DNA from: Lethocerus indicus
Taxonomy: Eukaryota; Arthropoda; Insecta; Hemiptera; Belostomatidae
Assembly (NCBI GenBank): GCA_019843655.1
Contig: JACDQD010000103.1
Span: 7,812,001-7,876,000 of the forward strand
DNA: 64,000 nucleotides
Reading direction: 5' to 3'
Part shown: in pieces, positions 47,169-61,409 of the stretch
Layout: every line of letters begins with the position of its first letter
How positions within the stretch are numbered: the stretch's first letter is position 1
The notes under the pieces: model-generated
What the model was told of the DNA's origin: nothing
Database searches by the model: none
Seen by the model: only the letters and a program-made list of their open reading frames with translations
Translations under genes and position numbers: made by a program

Positions 47169-50100
47169 TAGCGAATACAAGATCCACGGTCATTTTGAAG
47201 CTGTGATTTATCGAATGTGAAACAATAATGTTTAGTCGTTTTTAACCTGTTATGACGGTCCTATTACAAATGTCCGCTTCGATGACAATTGAAGCGTACG
47301 GACATACTTGGCAGGGTTCATTGCCGCGTAAACGACGAATAACGAACCGAATGTGTATAGTGTGTACGGGGGGTGTGTTTTATGGCGGGGTAAGGGCCCC
47401 TCTGAGGGTAAACTAACGGTGTACAGCGGTCGAGAGTTGCGTACTTCTAGTGCGGGTGTACAGTTAGGGGTAACGGTTCCCAACCCCGCTAGGGTTTTTG
47501 CCCTCACCTTTAGGGCTTCCCTCGGTTTACAGTTAGCCCGGGCCGCGTGAAAACCCGCCCTTCCGCTAGGTATAGGTTTGCTCCCTTTAAAAATCCGAAG
47601 GCTAACAATATAAACAAACAGTCCAGGGTCGTTTGGTGGGAGCCGCCCGGAAAAATGTCCGCTTTATTGGATCCGACGGTTAAAAGCTCGAGACCCACGA
47701 CGCACCGTTATGTCACACAGTCTGTTTTATGAATATTGCATAAATTCCGGGCGTACAGAGATTTACAACGACCACCGATTCGTTCTCAATGGAAAGAAAA
47801 TTGTCCTCTCTTGTTGGGAGGAATAAAAACTAGCCTTAGGGCCGTTGACTTAGCCCGCCGATATTGCGTTATTCCCGAGTGTGCGTCCCTCAAAACTCGT
47901 TTAATGGTCAGCGTTTCGAAATTTCAGGACTGAGCATTGACGCGCTATTGAGGTTAAAATAACTGTAGGTTAAAATAATTTTCGGTACCGAGTTGTCTAA
48001 AACCGAACGATGTTTAGAATGTATCAAATTTGAAAACTCTCAAGTTGGTATTTCAACCTGAAAAATTGTTATTAATTTGAGGCCGGACTTTCTCTATTTA
48101 AATCCGCGGATTTCCTTCTCTTTCTGTTTCACTCTCCTATGACCGCTTCATTTGTGCCACTCGTAATCTAGTTTTCTCTTTAGCCAGCTTTCTCCAGTCG
48201 CCCGGACGCCTCTTTCCACATCGTTCCGTCCCTCTTCTCTTTCTTCACTTCCCTTCCGAACCTCCTTCTGCCCCTCTCTTTCTCTTTCTCCGTCCCATCC
48301 GCGCCTCCCGTCGTCGGCCTCTCGTCCGCGCCTACTTTCCTTTATGTCACCTTTTCCGGCGGCATATTGAGTCGTACCGCCGATTAAGTACCTGCCGTCG
48401 GTTCTACATATTTCTAGGGAAATTTTCGATGGACCCGGATATCGTTTCATGATTTACGAGTAATTGTAATAGTGGCAATCATTTTACTTTATTGTCATTA
48501 TCGACAATCGAAATAAGGCGATGAAATATTAAGGGTTTTTATTAGTAAAATTAAACGCGAGCGATGTATACATTGATATGAACAATACTAGATTTTCAGT
48601 AGGTATTTTTTATTTTACCAGGAATTCAAGTGGAAAGTTTTACAGTTCTGTTGTTTTGAAGGAAAAATAATACATTCTGTAGATTTGGATAAGAGATAAA
48701 GGAATAACTTTTATTTAGGGGTAGTTTAAAAACAATAGGGATGGCCTTGAAAGGACTGAAGGAGAAGTTGTACATATAAAGATGTGGACTTTAATCTAAT
48801 TTCTTAATACAAAAATATAAATCAATGCTTTGAACACTAGAATTGAAGTATTCCCCATTTGCTTCAGAAGTGTCACTTACTTAGTTCGTGTGAACTATTG
48901 AAAAATTATTTATCCACCTTCTGCCTACTAACATTAAAATTCTCAATTATACTCAGCTCGGCATCCGGCAGTAAAAGTTTCACACAATTTAATTAATATA
49001 AATCTTAATAGTGCAATGTGATAAAAATATATATGTATGTAAAAATATATATATCGGTTGCCGTTGTCAGTAGCACACTGCAGCACAACAACAGTGTAGC
49101 GACAGCTGCAACAGTACTACACTTATGCTACTAACGCAAACCTGCTCGTCAGAAGCATAAACCGTTCAGCATTAAAAGGAGAGTTAGGAGACTCATTTCA
49201 CTTCTTCGTCAGCCGCGAAATTGAAATAAATATTTTAAAATGAAAAATAGTTAGAAGAAATTATTGTAAACAATTTGAAATATTTACGAGCCCGATGAGG
49301 GTTTACACGCTGTACGTTGTAAGTAGGGCCCTGTTTTCCCGCGGGTAAGATTTTCCAGTTAGGCCGCATCTCCGCCAGAGCAGAAACCAAAACAGCGTAG
49401 TGTAAGTGTTATGACGAGGCTCGGGGTGAATGTACTCTGTGTGTAGGTGAAGTTCAGCTCTCGGGGGATCTGAGGCTATGATATAACTGGGAAAAGGAGA
49501 GAGAGCCGGGACCGAGTTCAATGCACCTTTTCTCTCTTCCCTCCCGGTTCTCTCCTAAGTGTAACGTTGCCCAGGTCTCGCCCTTCTCTTACGGCTAACC
49601 TTTACCTTAGCGCCAACCTTGTCCTTGAGCCGGACGCGCCCCTAATTACCAGATTAGAGCCGGACATTAATCGAATTTAAATTCCCCACCGTATTCCGAT
49701 TACTCGTTGACACAATAAATTCCGATATCGGCTTCTCCACGTCGTAAGTAGCGTTACGTTAGTTATATAGTTTGTCGGTGTTATAAGAACAAAATAATTC
49801 ATTATGCGATGAGAATTTGGCCAAATTTTATTTGCACTATGGGAAAAATCGTCTGTCTACACTGGCTGTCCGTCGCAGATCGTTAATGGATAATACGATT
49901 TGATGAACAGAATGAAAATAGAAAAAACGCCAGTTGTTGACAATCTGGTTTATAAAGGCGAGGTCATGGTAACGGCTGAATTTTGGCTCACTGAACGGGT
50001 CAGGCCGCGGTACACATTTTATCAGTTTCGGACTTCTTTCTTCTTCTCCTCCTCCTCCTCCTCCACCCGCTACTCCTCCACTTCTCCGCGTCCCGCCCGC

Positions 50101-50561
50101 TTCTGCCGCTTCTTCTGTCTTTTTTTTTTCATTTTATTTGTTTTACAAATCTGACTTGGCCGTGTCCCCGCGTCACGTACCCGACTCCGTCACGATTTAA
50201 CCGCCCAATTGTGCCAGATCCACCGAGGAATCCGACAACTTGGCACGCACCTCTGACAATTCCGTTAGTTGTCTTAAATTTATTCGGTCGTTAGGAAATT
50301 GCATTATCGGTGGTGGGGGGGGGGGAGATTTAGTGCAAAAATGTTCGTAAACCGGGTAATATGAAATTTAAGAAGCAATTTACGAGAAAAAATTTCCGCC
50401 CGGATTTTCTTCGAAATTAAATATTTAACGATATTAAAAATATATAAAATTTTATTTAAAGTATTCACTCCCTCTCCTCGTCTCAAAAAAGGTATTAACG
50501 ATCTGCATTTAACGCCCGAGGCGAGAACTTGCGCCACGGGAACCTCACTGACGGAAGGCTA

Positions 50562-50590
50562 CTGAAGAGGAAGAGAAACCGAAACCGGTG
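50562..50590 (+). ncRNA. Hammerhead-like relic
   Basis: CTGAAGA, a purine-rich segment with GG/CC ends, GAAA and CCGGT, but the cleavage-site base is G (50590). That is not allowed in hammerheads, so it would be inactive. Confidence 0.25.
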
Positions 50591-53500
50591 TGAAAATCGG
50601 AAGATGCTCAATTAATATAGAGCCAAGTTATTCAGACTTTGTCTTAGTAGTAACTAGAGTGTAGTACAGTAAAATAAATGTGGCCTTACTGAATAGTTTT
50701 TGTGTAAAACATTTTAGCAGATGTAGAGTCTAAATGTCCGAATTTTAAATTTTCAAATTTTCTTTTATTGAAACACAGTTCCGATCTTATGGACCATGTA
50801 CTTAAACTGTTGGCTGCTTTGGACTCGATGCCTACTACAATACCCACATCGGTTGACGACGTACGCGTATGTCTATTTTAAAATAGCGGAAAAACTAGGT
50901 ATTGAAATAGGAGCGGTTAAATTTTTGTATATGATATCGATTGAGGTCGTGATGTCTAGGTTGAGGAGATGGGGAGGTATGTAACCTTGCTCTTGGTGCT
51001 CTCCTCGAAGTGGGACAACAACCTGAGTTGACCCGGCCCCAACCTCATGCCGCCGCTCAACCTCTTCACAATAGAATCCACTCTCCGATCGAGATACACT
51101 CTCTTCTCCGGGCGTTTTCAATTTTATTTTTATAATTAATTTCTTTTTAACGAAATTTACTTCAGATTTCTATCAGAAAATATTTGGAAAAGGATCGGTC
51201 CGCGAAATACAGACAGGATTGCGACCGGAACCCGGACCGTATGTCGGAGAGTATAGAACATTTAAATTCATACACCTATATATTATGTACGAGCGTGTTA
51301 TGCTACAAAAATATTTTCTATAATAAACCTTTTACGTTGAACCCTGATCTAAATTAATTTTATAACACCTTTCTTTTATCCAGGTTCTTTGGTACTGGTC
51401 GGAGTCTGAAAAAATTATGTACTACCAAATCGGAAAGTGCCAGAGAGTGAAGTTATTCCGGACCCTCGTGTCCCCAAAAGATAAGCACGGCCTTCTGGTT
51501 TTGTATTAGTCCCAGTTATCATATATCTCAATGTAAATATCCGGCGATTCTCTTGTAAATATTTCATCAGTGATTTTCGATACTACTGTAATCGTTTCAT
51601 ACGTGCATACAGGATTGTCGTTAAAAAACAGACTCCATTATATGGTGAGCGTCATTTAATTCTACATATTTATAAACTAAACTTGACTACGCGTCATTGC
51701 TGTCCAATCGACCGTTAGATCCGGTCCGCCACAAGAAATCTTGGCCGAGGCTCGTAAACGAATTATAGCTAAACTTTACAAGTATTTTGAAACTGTCAGC
51801 CTTTACTGGGCCTACTATAGAGGTTGTTATTCATAATCGGGTGGGAATGAGTGGTTTATAAATTTATAAAAGTTGAGGGACTTTTGCAATTTCCATTAAA
51901 ATCCCATAAATATAAAAGATCGTTTCAGCTGTTAACAAGAGCTGACATACAGCATCCATACTTCCATACAAAAACAGCTGTATACAACTAAAGACTAGTA
52001 CCCGTATGTATTTACAGCCAAGGGAATCGAGTTTCGGCCCCGAGCTACTAGTGTAAACAGACGGCTCTATTTTGCTATTGTGTGTCGCTCGATTGAAAAC
52101 TCTGTTGGTTAGTATACCGAGTTCAGTTTAGCTAATATTCCTTTTCTTTAAACCAGAGACGATTACGTAATGGCGGGTCCAGTCAATGCCGGGGCCGCAT
52201 CATATATCACAACGGCCCGTCATATCCGAGGAGACGTCTCCTTGTCGCGGGACGAAATAGAAAGGATTGAGGGGGAGGCTGGCCGCTAGTCAAATAGGAT
52301 GGAGGGTCACGCTCCCTGTTCACCGTTCACGATTATAATTCACCCGGGGAGACGTCCTCTCAAAGATGAGGCATCGCGCAGCACAGCCCCCCCTCCCACC
52401 ACCTACGTCGTGAGCCTTAATACACACAGCGCTCAACAAAGCCATACTTTACCCAGTACACTCCCTCGCCGACGATTCCCAATATTCCTGCACGAGAAGA
52501 TTGAAAATTGGACGCTCGAATTAAGGAATATATTTTCAATGTTTATACTCGAAACAATGTCACGAATTACCTGTTTCTCTGGTTGCAGACTAACTTCTTG
52601 GAGGGCAGTTTAGTTTTTTTTTTAACTTTAGTGTGAATTCAGTGTTGAGATCGAAAATAGACTATTCAACAAATGGAAGAGTTAATATTAATTTTTTGAC
52701 TTCGAACCACAGGAGTGGCGAATAAAAATAAAGCGACACAGTTCGATCAATCAAAATTTGTGCGATTCCCCTGTCATTTCAGTCATGTACAACGAAAATA
52801 CAATTGGTAAACATGCGTTCAGGAAGAAGAGGAAATCAATAATCAGCAGTGCGTCAACGGCCGGTGACAAAAGGGGGTCGCTTCAAAAGGCAATTGTAAA
52901 TCCTCGGAGTCAAGTCTGAAATAGAGAAGAGAGCGTTAAATACTTGTCGTTAAAAATGTGGGTGAAATCTGAGGGCAGGGGGTCAGTGGACTGTAGACGA
53001 CCCCCCGGCCGGTGCTATTCAGGAAGAGGAAGAGAAAACGCAGGGCTGTAAATAACGCACTAAGTCCAGCCCTACATTATCGGGCCCTTGTACCGGCCGT
53101 TGTCCACTGTCGGACACAACTGAAAGATTTGTGGCGCAAAGACGGGGCTTCTTCTTCTGATTTATTGTCCGACCGGGAAGTAAATAGAGCTCGGAAAAAC
53201 AAGCAACGTGGGGGTGGTAGGAGGGCGTTACTTCTATGGAAACAATGTACGTGGAGTAATTAAGAGGGGGTCCACCCGATAATTTCTCTAGATCGGAGGG
53301 TGAAATATATTCAATATATTAAATATATAAAACCTGATAATCGCCGAAGGTACTGAGGTTCGTCTAAAAGATTCGTGGAGCGAATTCAAATATTTCTGAT
53401 CCACACGCGCGGCTCCACGGGTGGTTAAAAGGGGGAAAAAACGTTCGTAAAAATGTAATCGTCAGACAATCCGAAAATACGGAAATCGGCGAGTGATATT

Positions 53501-56500
53501 AAAACGCCTAAAATTTCCCTTTCAAATTGTTCTGGATTTGGAAATTCCGAAAAAGTACGGGTCTCCTGACTAAATTTAAACCGAATTAGATAACACTGAT
53601 TAAGATAGAAGAAAACTGCTCGGGTGAATGACTGATACAAGCTTAAGATTATCTGTGAACATTTTCTTCTAGATGAGAATAATCGGGAAATTTCGTAATA
53701 AAGTAGGGGTATTCTAATTAACCTGCTGCATTTGAGATGTAGAAATGTTCTGTGTTCTATCATTTAGATCGTACGGAAATAAACGGTTCGGCCACAGCAA
53801 TATATTTGCCTGTTTTCATAAGGGATAGGGGTAGTCGGCCTACGGCCAATTTGATTTCTGCATTCTCCAACTAGGTTTTTTTGTGCAGTTTCAGTTTATT
53901 GCCGGGCTTTTTAATGTTAACGAGCGGAGACAGAATGGTAAAGGTCGAGGCGGAAAAGGAAGGGGGTGGGTTTCGCTTGTAAAATCGCATTCGGAGCGGA
54001 CAATTTTTGGGGTGAGTGGACTACACTGGGTTGGTATATTACCTCCCGCCGCCAACAATAAACCCCGACTTTCACAACTTCCCTTCCTCAAAGGCTCGGT
54101 TCACTACCCTCTGCGAATGCCGTCCCCACCGGCCATTTCCAATTGGCGTATACAGTTGGCAATACATTTGTTCCAGAAACAAGAAAACAAAATCATATTG
54201 GTTATTTTTATCGGTTGGACACTGAAAACTAGACTCAAGTGCGGTACATCCCCGGGGCCGCTGACGTAAACCGAAAGATTGGAAAAAAGAATTATAGGAT
54301 GGACGTTTTCGTGGAAAACGGGGGTAGTTGTTCAAGTTCTGGCTTCTTTATACCAACTTTATAATAGGAATATATTGGTTCATAATCTTGTTTTGCAGGT
54401 TGATGAACGCTCAATGGATATCAATCCTTTATCTTCCTTAAACGTAGCCATTCGGAGCTTTGTGAGAGTGTGAATTGTGCTCGAATATGAGGGTTCATGG
54501 AATGAGGGCAACTTTTTTTCTTATACCAATGTATTGCCATTAAACCTTTTTCACCAAACCGTTTTCAGAATTCGTTTGCAGATTACAGACAGTATTAGAC
54601 ATTCTATCTAAATTTCGATGAACATTTATCCGTGTTTTCTATGTTTAGGAATAAACGAGGATAAAACATCAGAGTGAAACTTTTAAGCGCAAGACGTATA
54701 AGATTAAGTTTTAGTATACAATTATTACAGGCAATAAAGATTGTTACCTACGATAGTTTTTTCCCGAGTACGCCGAACGTTCAGCGTATTTCATATTTAA
54801 ATTGTCTCCAACTATTTGAACCGTCTTGTGTCACAGAGTAGCAAGTTCGTGTAGGGACAAATATCCAATATCCGGGACAGGCCGCTGAAACCGGTCTCTT
54901 TTCAAAAATCCTAGAATTCATTGAACTCTCCGTCCGCTTATAAAGTCAACACAACAGATTTTTCCACAGCAGTATAACGGCAAACAGATAACAAAAGGTC
55001 GAGCGGAGTAAACAGCAGAGATTAGTCCTCCTCCGGTTTATTATTATCAGAGACCAGGGGTCGTTGGCAAGATGGGAATCCCGGCCTCGGTATGGACTCC
55101 CAGGGAAAGTCCAATTCAGTAGAACAATAGGGATAAACTGTTAACTTTTGCACGAGTTTGACTAGAATGTGTGCGTGTGTGGGGGTCTATATATAACAAT
55201 GTTGACATTTTGAGACTGTATAAACGTATACAGTTTTGTGTCAGAATAAATGTGCGGACCATTTAACCGATCAAGATTGAAAACAACGCCTGATTCTTTA
55301 TTGCTACCGGATGTAGTACATCTTACTGTATTTATTGCTCAGAAATGCCAAAATATATTTCCACGAAATAAATTTTCGATCCAAAATTTACAATCGACCG
55401 GCCAATCCGGCCCATCACCAGGGTTCGAACTCTGGGTCGTTCCATCACGATCAGTCGTTCGAATCCGAAATTTCCAAGTACTTTATTTTTTTTACATTGT
55501 ACATCGTAGACGATACACGCACTTTTTCGATACATGTTTGGCTGGCCCGAGGGCCACTCTACATTTGTGTACATGAGTATTATGTTTAAATATATTGTAT
55601 TGTTCACAATGTAGTTATGGTAATAGGGAAAGTTATGCAATAATAAAACCTCGAGAACTTAAACTACACTCACTACAATAACTCTCACAGACAAGTTCCA
55701 TAACTTCCTGAATGCTATTTAAAATATTTATTTGGAAATAATGACAATTACTGCCATTTTAGTTTAGATATCGTTTATTTATTGATTGGATTTTTTTCAG
55801 GACGAACAACGCCTTAGGAATAAGAAATTGTACCACGTTTTGATACTTGTCAAATAAAAAAAGAACTGGTTATTCGACTTATTAATACGTCGATTGTCGG
55901 GTGAATTTTACTTTCTGGCAGCTTGGTGGGGCACTGAGTCGATGAGTAATGTAACCGGTGTTCGAACTGCCGATTGGGCCGCTTACGCAATTTTCGTCGG
56001 TCGCACTTTGACTAACATAATACCGCACGTGTCGATACCGCCCGATATTATGCTAACTAGATATATCGCCGGCCAAACAGACTGCCCGAGCATCGCTTTC
56101 GAAACGCTCCGCTCATCTATTATTTATCCGATCTCGCTGTTCAACGAATCACCGATGCTCGATAACGTTTTGTTCTCTCCGATTTGATTTGGTTACGTTA
56201 CGTTGGAACGAAATTCACCGAAACGAAAGTTGTTTTTGTTGGTATCGCCTCGACCCTAGATCAAATCCGTCGGGTCCCTCCAAGTGCTCGGATATTCAAG
56301 TGTTAGGGTATTGAAGAACCTCACAACAGAAAAATACACTGAATGTTTATAATATCCTATTTTTGACCCATTTAAAAAGAGTATATAGATTTATATCGAT
56401 TGTATTAATATAGGAAATCCGACCTTCCTGTTAACTCGCTACGTGCCGGATATTTTTTTAAGAACAAACCCAAAAAACTTGTGGAATTTTTCAGAAGTTT

Positions 56501-58476
56501 CGAAACATCTTTCTTCCTTTAAGCCGGCCGACAGTTCAGTGACTTCTACTTGGGTGGATGACTTCCCCTTAACCGCCGATACGGGGAGTTTAGCGACCCC
56601 ATATCCTCAGTACAACTCAATAGCGCGGACCCTAGCCGGGCCATAAATAACATTGTGTTGTGATATTATTGGCGAAAACACTATGGGCCGAAAACATACA
56701 CGGGGAGGAGGACACAGGTAGAGGAAGTGTTGTAGAGGGAAGGGAGAGAGAGAAGTCGCCAACTGAGTCCTGCTACCTGAGTCCGGGGGTCGTTGCGTTT
56801 TCGCCGCACTCGCAATTCCAGGCACAATACAATGCCAATATAATACAACCCTTCGAAATTGGGGGATGGCGTGGGTCGTAGGAAGAGTTGCATTGACGCA
56901 AAAGGGGTTGTGCAAGAGGGGGACGAGGACGTGCAATATGTCATCACATTATATATGGTGCCCCGTAAAAATTCTGCTCTGAGAAGAACGTCCGAGTTAC
57001 CGTCAATGACCCTCCGAGGGGAAAGTTCGCAACATGTAGCCGAACATGTGTGTTGGTTGAGGAACGGACATTATCATGCAATGACCGTCCCATTGGGAAT
57101 CGAGTTAATTTTGTCTTAAATTTGAATTTTATTAAGAGCTACAGTCTCTTTAAAAATACGGCGAGTCAATGGCCAATATCGATACCCGTACTAAAAAATT
57201 AATGAATTTTCTTGTATTTCTTTTAAACAAGAAAGGTGGAGGCATGTAATAATATGAGCACCGTGAAATTAATAAGGCATGAATATGAACAAGAAAGTCA
57301 AATTAATAATTATTCTGGTAAAGCAAAGGAACAATTCGAGGACAAGTGGATTTGTTTTCCGGTTCTGTTAAATACCCCGGCGGGCCGAATTGTCCTAATA
57401 TCGTGCGTATAAATTTATTCTGTTCGTTGGATGAGACCAATTAGGCACTGACTTCATAACTAACCCTGATGGAACCCCATGTAGTATTTGTTGACAAACG
57501 TTTATGTTTATGTATCACTATTAAGCAGACAGGATTAGCAATTCAGTTTAAAAATCTAGCGCTATGGGACGGTCATAAATTATTGGTTCGAAATCGGTGG
57601 GTCGGTTTCACCCAGGGGTGACTGATCCCGAGTCCAGGTAAGCTTGCTTCCGTATTAAGAGGCTCGCAAATAGCCTCGGGCCACAGAACAATTGGAAGAG
57701 TTGAGAGTTCAAAATTGACGCCCAACCACGCCCTGTCGCCCTACCACGACGGTTGTCCGCCCCTGCGTTATACAATGTATATTATACGACGTCGCATAAA
57801 ACGCCCGAGTTAGTTCATATAAACTGGGGAAATCCCATCGAGGGCCGTCAACGACCCTTCGCATTTAGTCCGGAGAACATCATCGCAATATTTGCCCTCC
57901 CTTGAAAGTTTAACGCCCTACAGATCTCTCATGCTTCTCATGTAGGACGACCTAAAAATATTGCGAAATTTCCGAGAACAATGAAATTTGTTTAGAATTT
58001 ATAAAAAAATTAATCAAATAATTTAGATTTGTAATAACAGCCTTTACGAATGTTTATAATGTATAGAAAGAAAGAAGTATCTGGGAATTTGGAATATCAC
58101 CTATCACCACTATAGAAATTAGGTCCTGTTTCAAGGATTTGTTCCAATTTGGTAATGGACAAGACTATAGTATTTATTGGATAACTTACTTTTTTATGCC
58201 TCCCTCCCCAATGTGCATGAATTCGAGGGCACGATAGGATTTCTGGACATATTCGAGAGGCCCCGATCGGCGGGAGAGTTTAAATTGTGAGCGGTCGGGG
58301 TGCCCGGTGACTTGAACGCTGGGCGTCCCAAAGGGGTCGCCGGGAGAAACTTGAACGGTGGGTCAAGGAAGAGGAGAGCCCGAGCTCGAGCGTCTCAGCT
58401 GATGCCAACTAGTGCAATGAACTCCCGCGGTCATCATCGAAAGTAGTCGCCGCCGCCTCTTTATTCGGCTCCATCT

Positions 58477-58477
<1 letters not shown>

Positions 58478-58521
<44 letters not shown>
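58478..58521. repeat. (TC)n microsatellite
   Basis: About 21 TC units with one TTTC interruption. Confidence 0.96.
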
Positions 58522-59208
58522 GGCCTTATTATTTGTCAACCGAATATATTTTTGGATCAGAGGAACCCCCAAAAATTAAACGCGTTTCAGGACCCAGACT
58601 GGACTTTATTAAGGCCGTCAACTTCAAATATTTTACATTATTATAATGATTTGTGGGTCTTTGGTGAGCCGTTGACATCAAGGAAAGCGGTGACTGGATG
58701 CCTTCAAGTACTCTATTGTACCGCCGATGAATATATAACGCACTGAAGATTAAAACGGTCTAGATCGTCTTTTAAGATATATATTAGTTTGAGATAGCTT
58801 TCTTAGTAGTTTTTCCCCACATAAATCTAACATCGTTTCTATATTACCATAAACAAAACGTGAGGTTCGTTTACGCTAGATTATTAGTTTGCGTTCTGTA
58901 GTGTACAATTGGGCCGTTCTTATTACAAAAATTTTCCGTTTTATTTAATTCGCTATTAATATATTTATCGAGACCGGTTTGAAACAACTAAAGAGGTAGA
59001 ACATTGTTAAGGGGGCGCTGCGGTAAGAGAGAAGCGGTTGTAGACTGGCGGGGTCGTTGAACTCGTATAGTCACGCCTACCATTCCTTTCTTCTTCTTCT
59101 TCTCCTCCTCCTCGTCCTTCTTTCTCTCCCTGTCTCTCGGCGGCCTCCCGCTCATTCTCATCGGGCTCTATCCCGCCATACTACGGTAGTAGTATTGTCT
59201 AGCAGCAT

Positions 59209-59240
<32 letters not shown>

Positions 59241-60663
59241 TTGGCGGCGGTGGTGGTGGTGGTAGGGTGAAGTTGAGGACGGGAGGGGACGACACCGAAG
59301 TAGAGGTAGAGGGAGAGATGATCCAGTGGACTATATCCCCCCTGGGCCCTGGCAGATGTTATACAATAGGGCCTGCCCGCTTTTGCTCTTCTCTTCAGCT
59401 CCCTACCACCGCCGTGTTACACTTTTCACCGCCTCTGATTAGGTCAAAAGTTCAACCGGAATAAATTGGGCGTGCAGTGCGGCCCACCACGGACCAGCCT
59501 TCTGGGCTTAGACCCGGCCAAAAATGTAACATAATCTCTTGTCTTATATGTAAATATATAAAGACAAAATTATGTAAGTATTCGGTTCTTGCAAAAATAA
59601 TGCAGGATTTTGAACTTAAACAAGTCTTTATTAAACGAAGTAAGAACCGACCGTTACCTTCCCTAATTTGTCTTCCGTGATTTTTGAAACTAACGTTGAA
59701 CGGTGCGTATATTGACACTGTTTCAGCCCAAACTTCATTGATATTCCGAGCCGGTTATATTGAAGGAATGAGGATGAGAAAAGTTTCAATAAGATATATG
59801 ATAATAGATACAAAAACACGGCTTATTCCCTAGTCAATGTGTGCAATTCAAGCCAGGAAAATTCTGCATTATTTCATCATTTTCATTATTTCATTATTTT
59901 CACCCCACATATAAGCTTCAATACATGATGTTAATAGTTCAACTATCTGGCAGGGAATCAGCGACTATCCTGAATGGTCGAGGGGCGTTGTCAAAAGGGG
60001 GATTGTTACGAACAATCCTTTGGAATGGGACCTCAAACATTTTGACTTTTACAAATAGTTTTGTCCTTTTCAAATAAATGTAGTCCACGTTAGGAAAGCA
60101 AAATACTGAAATTAGGAAACATGAATATAATTATAATTTGCATATATAGGACAGTAAGGGGATAAAAATTCCATTCGTAAAATTACAATTTTATTTAGAG
60201 ATGAACTTACCTTTTGTTTATAATTGTCGTTTTGTTATCCAATGGTGTTGTCCAACTTTTGACTCCGAAAAGGCTACTTAGGGCCGAAGAAAAGTTTTAA
60301 ACAGACAGACTGGTGTCTCGGCTAACCGACTCCTTGTTTGGAAAGTGGCTGAGTTTTACAAGTTCGACAATTGAAAGTGTTATTGCACTGGTGTGCGCCG
60401 CCACACTCAGTTTACTAGAGCTTGAAATACGACCCGTCCCGGATTTCGAAGTGAACAAAGTATATTTTGAGGAAGAAAAAACTTTCATCCAATCAACAAA
60501 GTGTACTCGGCCAAGCAGGGAACGTTCTGCACAAAATTCCTGCTTTTCTTACTTTCGAATATATGCACAGAAATTTATCAGGGGTTATTAATATATATCG
60601 TTTGCTGCATGTATACCTAAATTGTCACTGTCACTTGTACTGCGGTAGTTGTCTTCTGTTTGT

Positions 60664-60666
<3 letters not shown>
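58522..60666. other. Intergenic DNA with simple repeats; no gene seen
   Basis: It includes a CTT/CCT-rich tract at about 59083-59115, the AGC array at 59200 and a degraded hammerhead-like string near 58743 (CTGAAGATTAAAACGGTCTAG, stem II lost). Reading frames around the AGC array are trinucleotide artefacts. Confidence 0.5.
59200..59266. repeat. (AGC)n (AGT)n (GGT)n trinucleotide repeats
   Basis: About nine AGC units, then AGT units, GGC units and five GGT units. Confidence 0.93.

Positions 60667-60714
<48 letters not shown>
60667..60714. repeat. (TA)n microsatellite
   Basis: About 24 TA units, ending 27 bp before the left arm of the fold-back element. Confidence 0.97.
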
Positions 60715-60718
<4 letters not shown>

Positions 60719-60740
60719 TGTGTTTTGGGGGGATGTTGTT

Positions 60741-61308
60741 TGTCTTATTTGGGTTGAGAGGGATTTTTTTAATCGGCTTAAGTCTTTAAGACTGGTCACA
60801 ACTATTATATTATGTTCTGACTTCCAAATATATAACAGGAAACAGGTCTTGTGTATTTACGATCATAAAATTTTTCCTGTTGATCCAAAATGTATTCAAA
60901 AAAGTTTACTTTTAGTAATCTAAACGATGTTTGCGAAACTAGCGCCCCCCTAAGGGTGGTGCGGAAATGTACTTAACTAAAGTTCGTTGGGTACACTTGC
61001 ACAGATAAACTAGCGCCCCCTGAGACTGGTGGGGAAATGTACTTAACTATAGATCTTTGGGTGCACTTGCACGGATTAACTAAACTAACTAGATAACTAA
61101 AAATAAACTTTTTTCAATAAATTTTGGATCAACAGGTAAACCTTTATGATCGTATATACACTATACCAGGTAGGTTTCCTGTCATATATTTGGGATACAG
61201 AACATAATGGTTGTGACCAGTTGTGTGATCAAATATATATTTTACCGATAATCCAACAAAGAAGACTTAAGCCGATTAAAAATATCCCTCCCAACCCAAA
61301 TAAGACAA
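60741..61308. mobile_element. Fold-back element with two central tandem copies
   Basis: The left arm (about 60741-60925) and right arm (about 61085-61308) are imperfect reverse complements over ~185-220 bp. Shared blocks, read from the outer ends inward, are GTCTTATTTGGGTTG, AATCGGCTTAAGTCTT, ACTGGTCACAAC, ATTATGTTCTG, GACAGGAAAC-like, ACGATCATAAA, CCTGTTGATCCAAAAT and AAAAAAGTTTA. The centre holds two ~71-bp direct repeats beginning at 60939 and 61010 (CTAGCGCCCCC), related to sequence at 23596-23641. There is no ORF. No target-site duplication could be identified. It directly abuts the repeat at 61309. Confidence 0.8.
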
Positions 61309-61405
61309 CCGGTCTAGCAAAAGACCAAACCAGCGAGAGGAGACAGAAACACAGGAAATCTACGGTATTCCAACCCCTCGCAGAGCACAAAACAGGTATT
61401 CTAAA
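61309..61405 (+). repeat. Retrozyme/Penelope-like repeat unit, copy A
   Basis: It runs from CCGGTCTAGCAAAAGACC through CCAGCGAGAGGAGACAG, AATCTACGGTATTCCA and ACCCCTCGCA to ACAGGTATTC. The same series follows the hammerhead-like core at 8056-8135. Here the ribozyme 5' half is missing and replaced by the fold-back arm. Confidence 0.65.
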
Positions 61406-61409
61406 TTAT

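Larger units (their letters stand above)
43997..58477. other. CpG-rich intergenic region; no gene seen
   Basis: No reading frame in these 14.5 kb has a recognisable domain, and no plausible multi-exon model was found. It contains hammerhead-like relics (47140, 50562 and near 54880), weak SINE-like B boxes (near 44830 and 55430) and GC-rich patches at 46500-46800 and 47350-47700. Confidence 0.5.

Noticed and set aside
55400..55490. Possible tRNA gene (minus-strand AGTTCGAACCCTGG)
   Set aside because: The B box is good but no A box at the right distance and no cloverleaf could be drawn; at most a SINE relic.
60617..60923. Frames rich in Ile-Tyr around 60.7 kb
   Set aside because: They arise from translation of the (TA)n tract.
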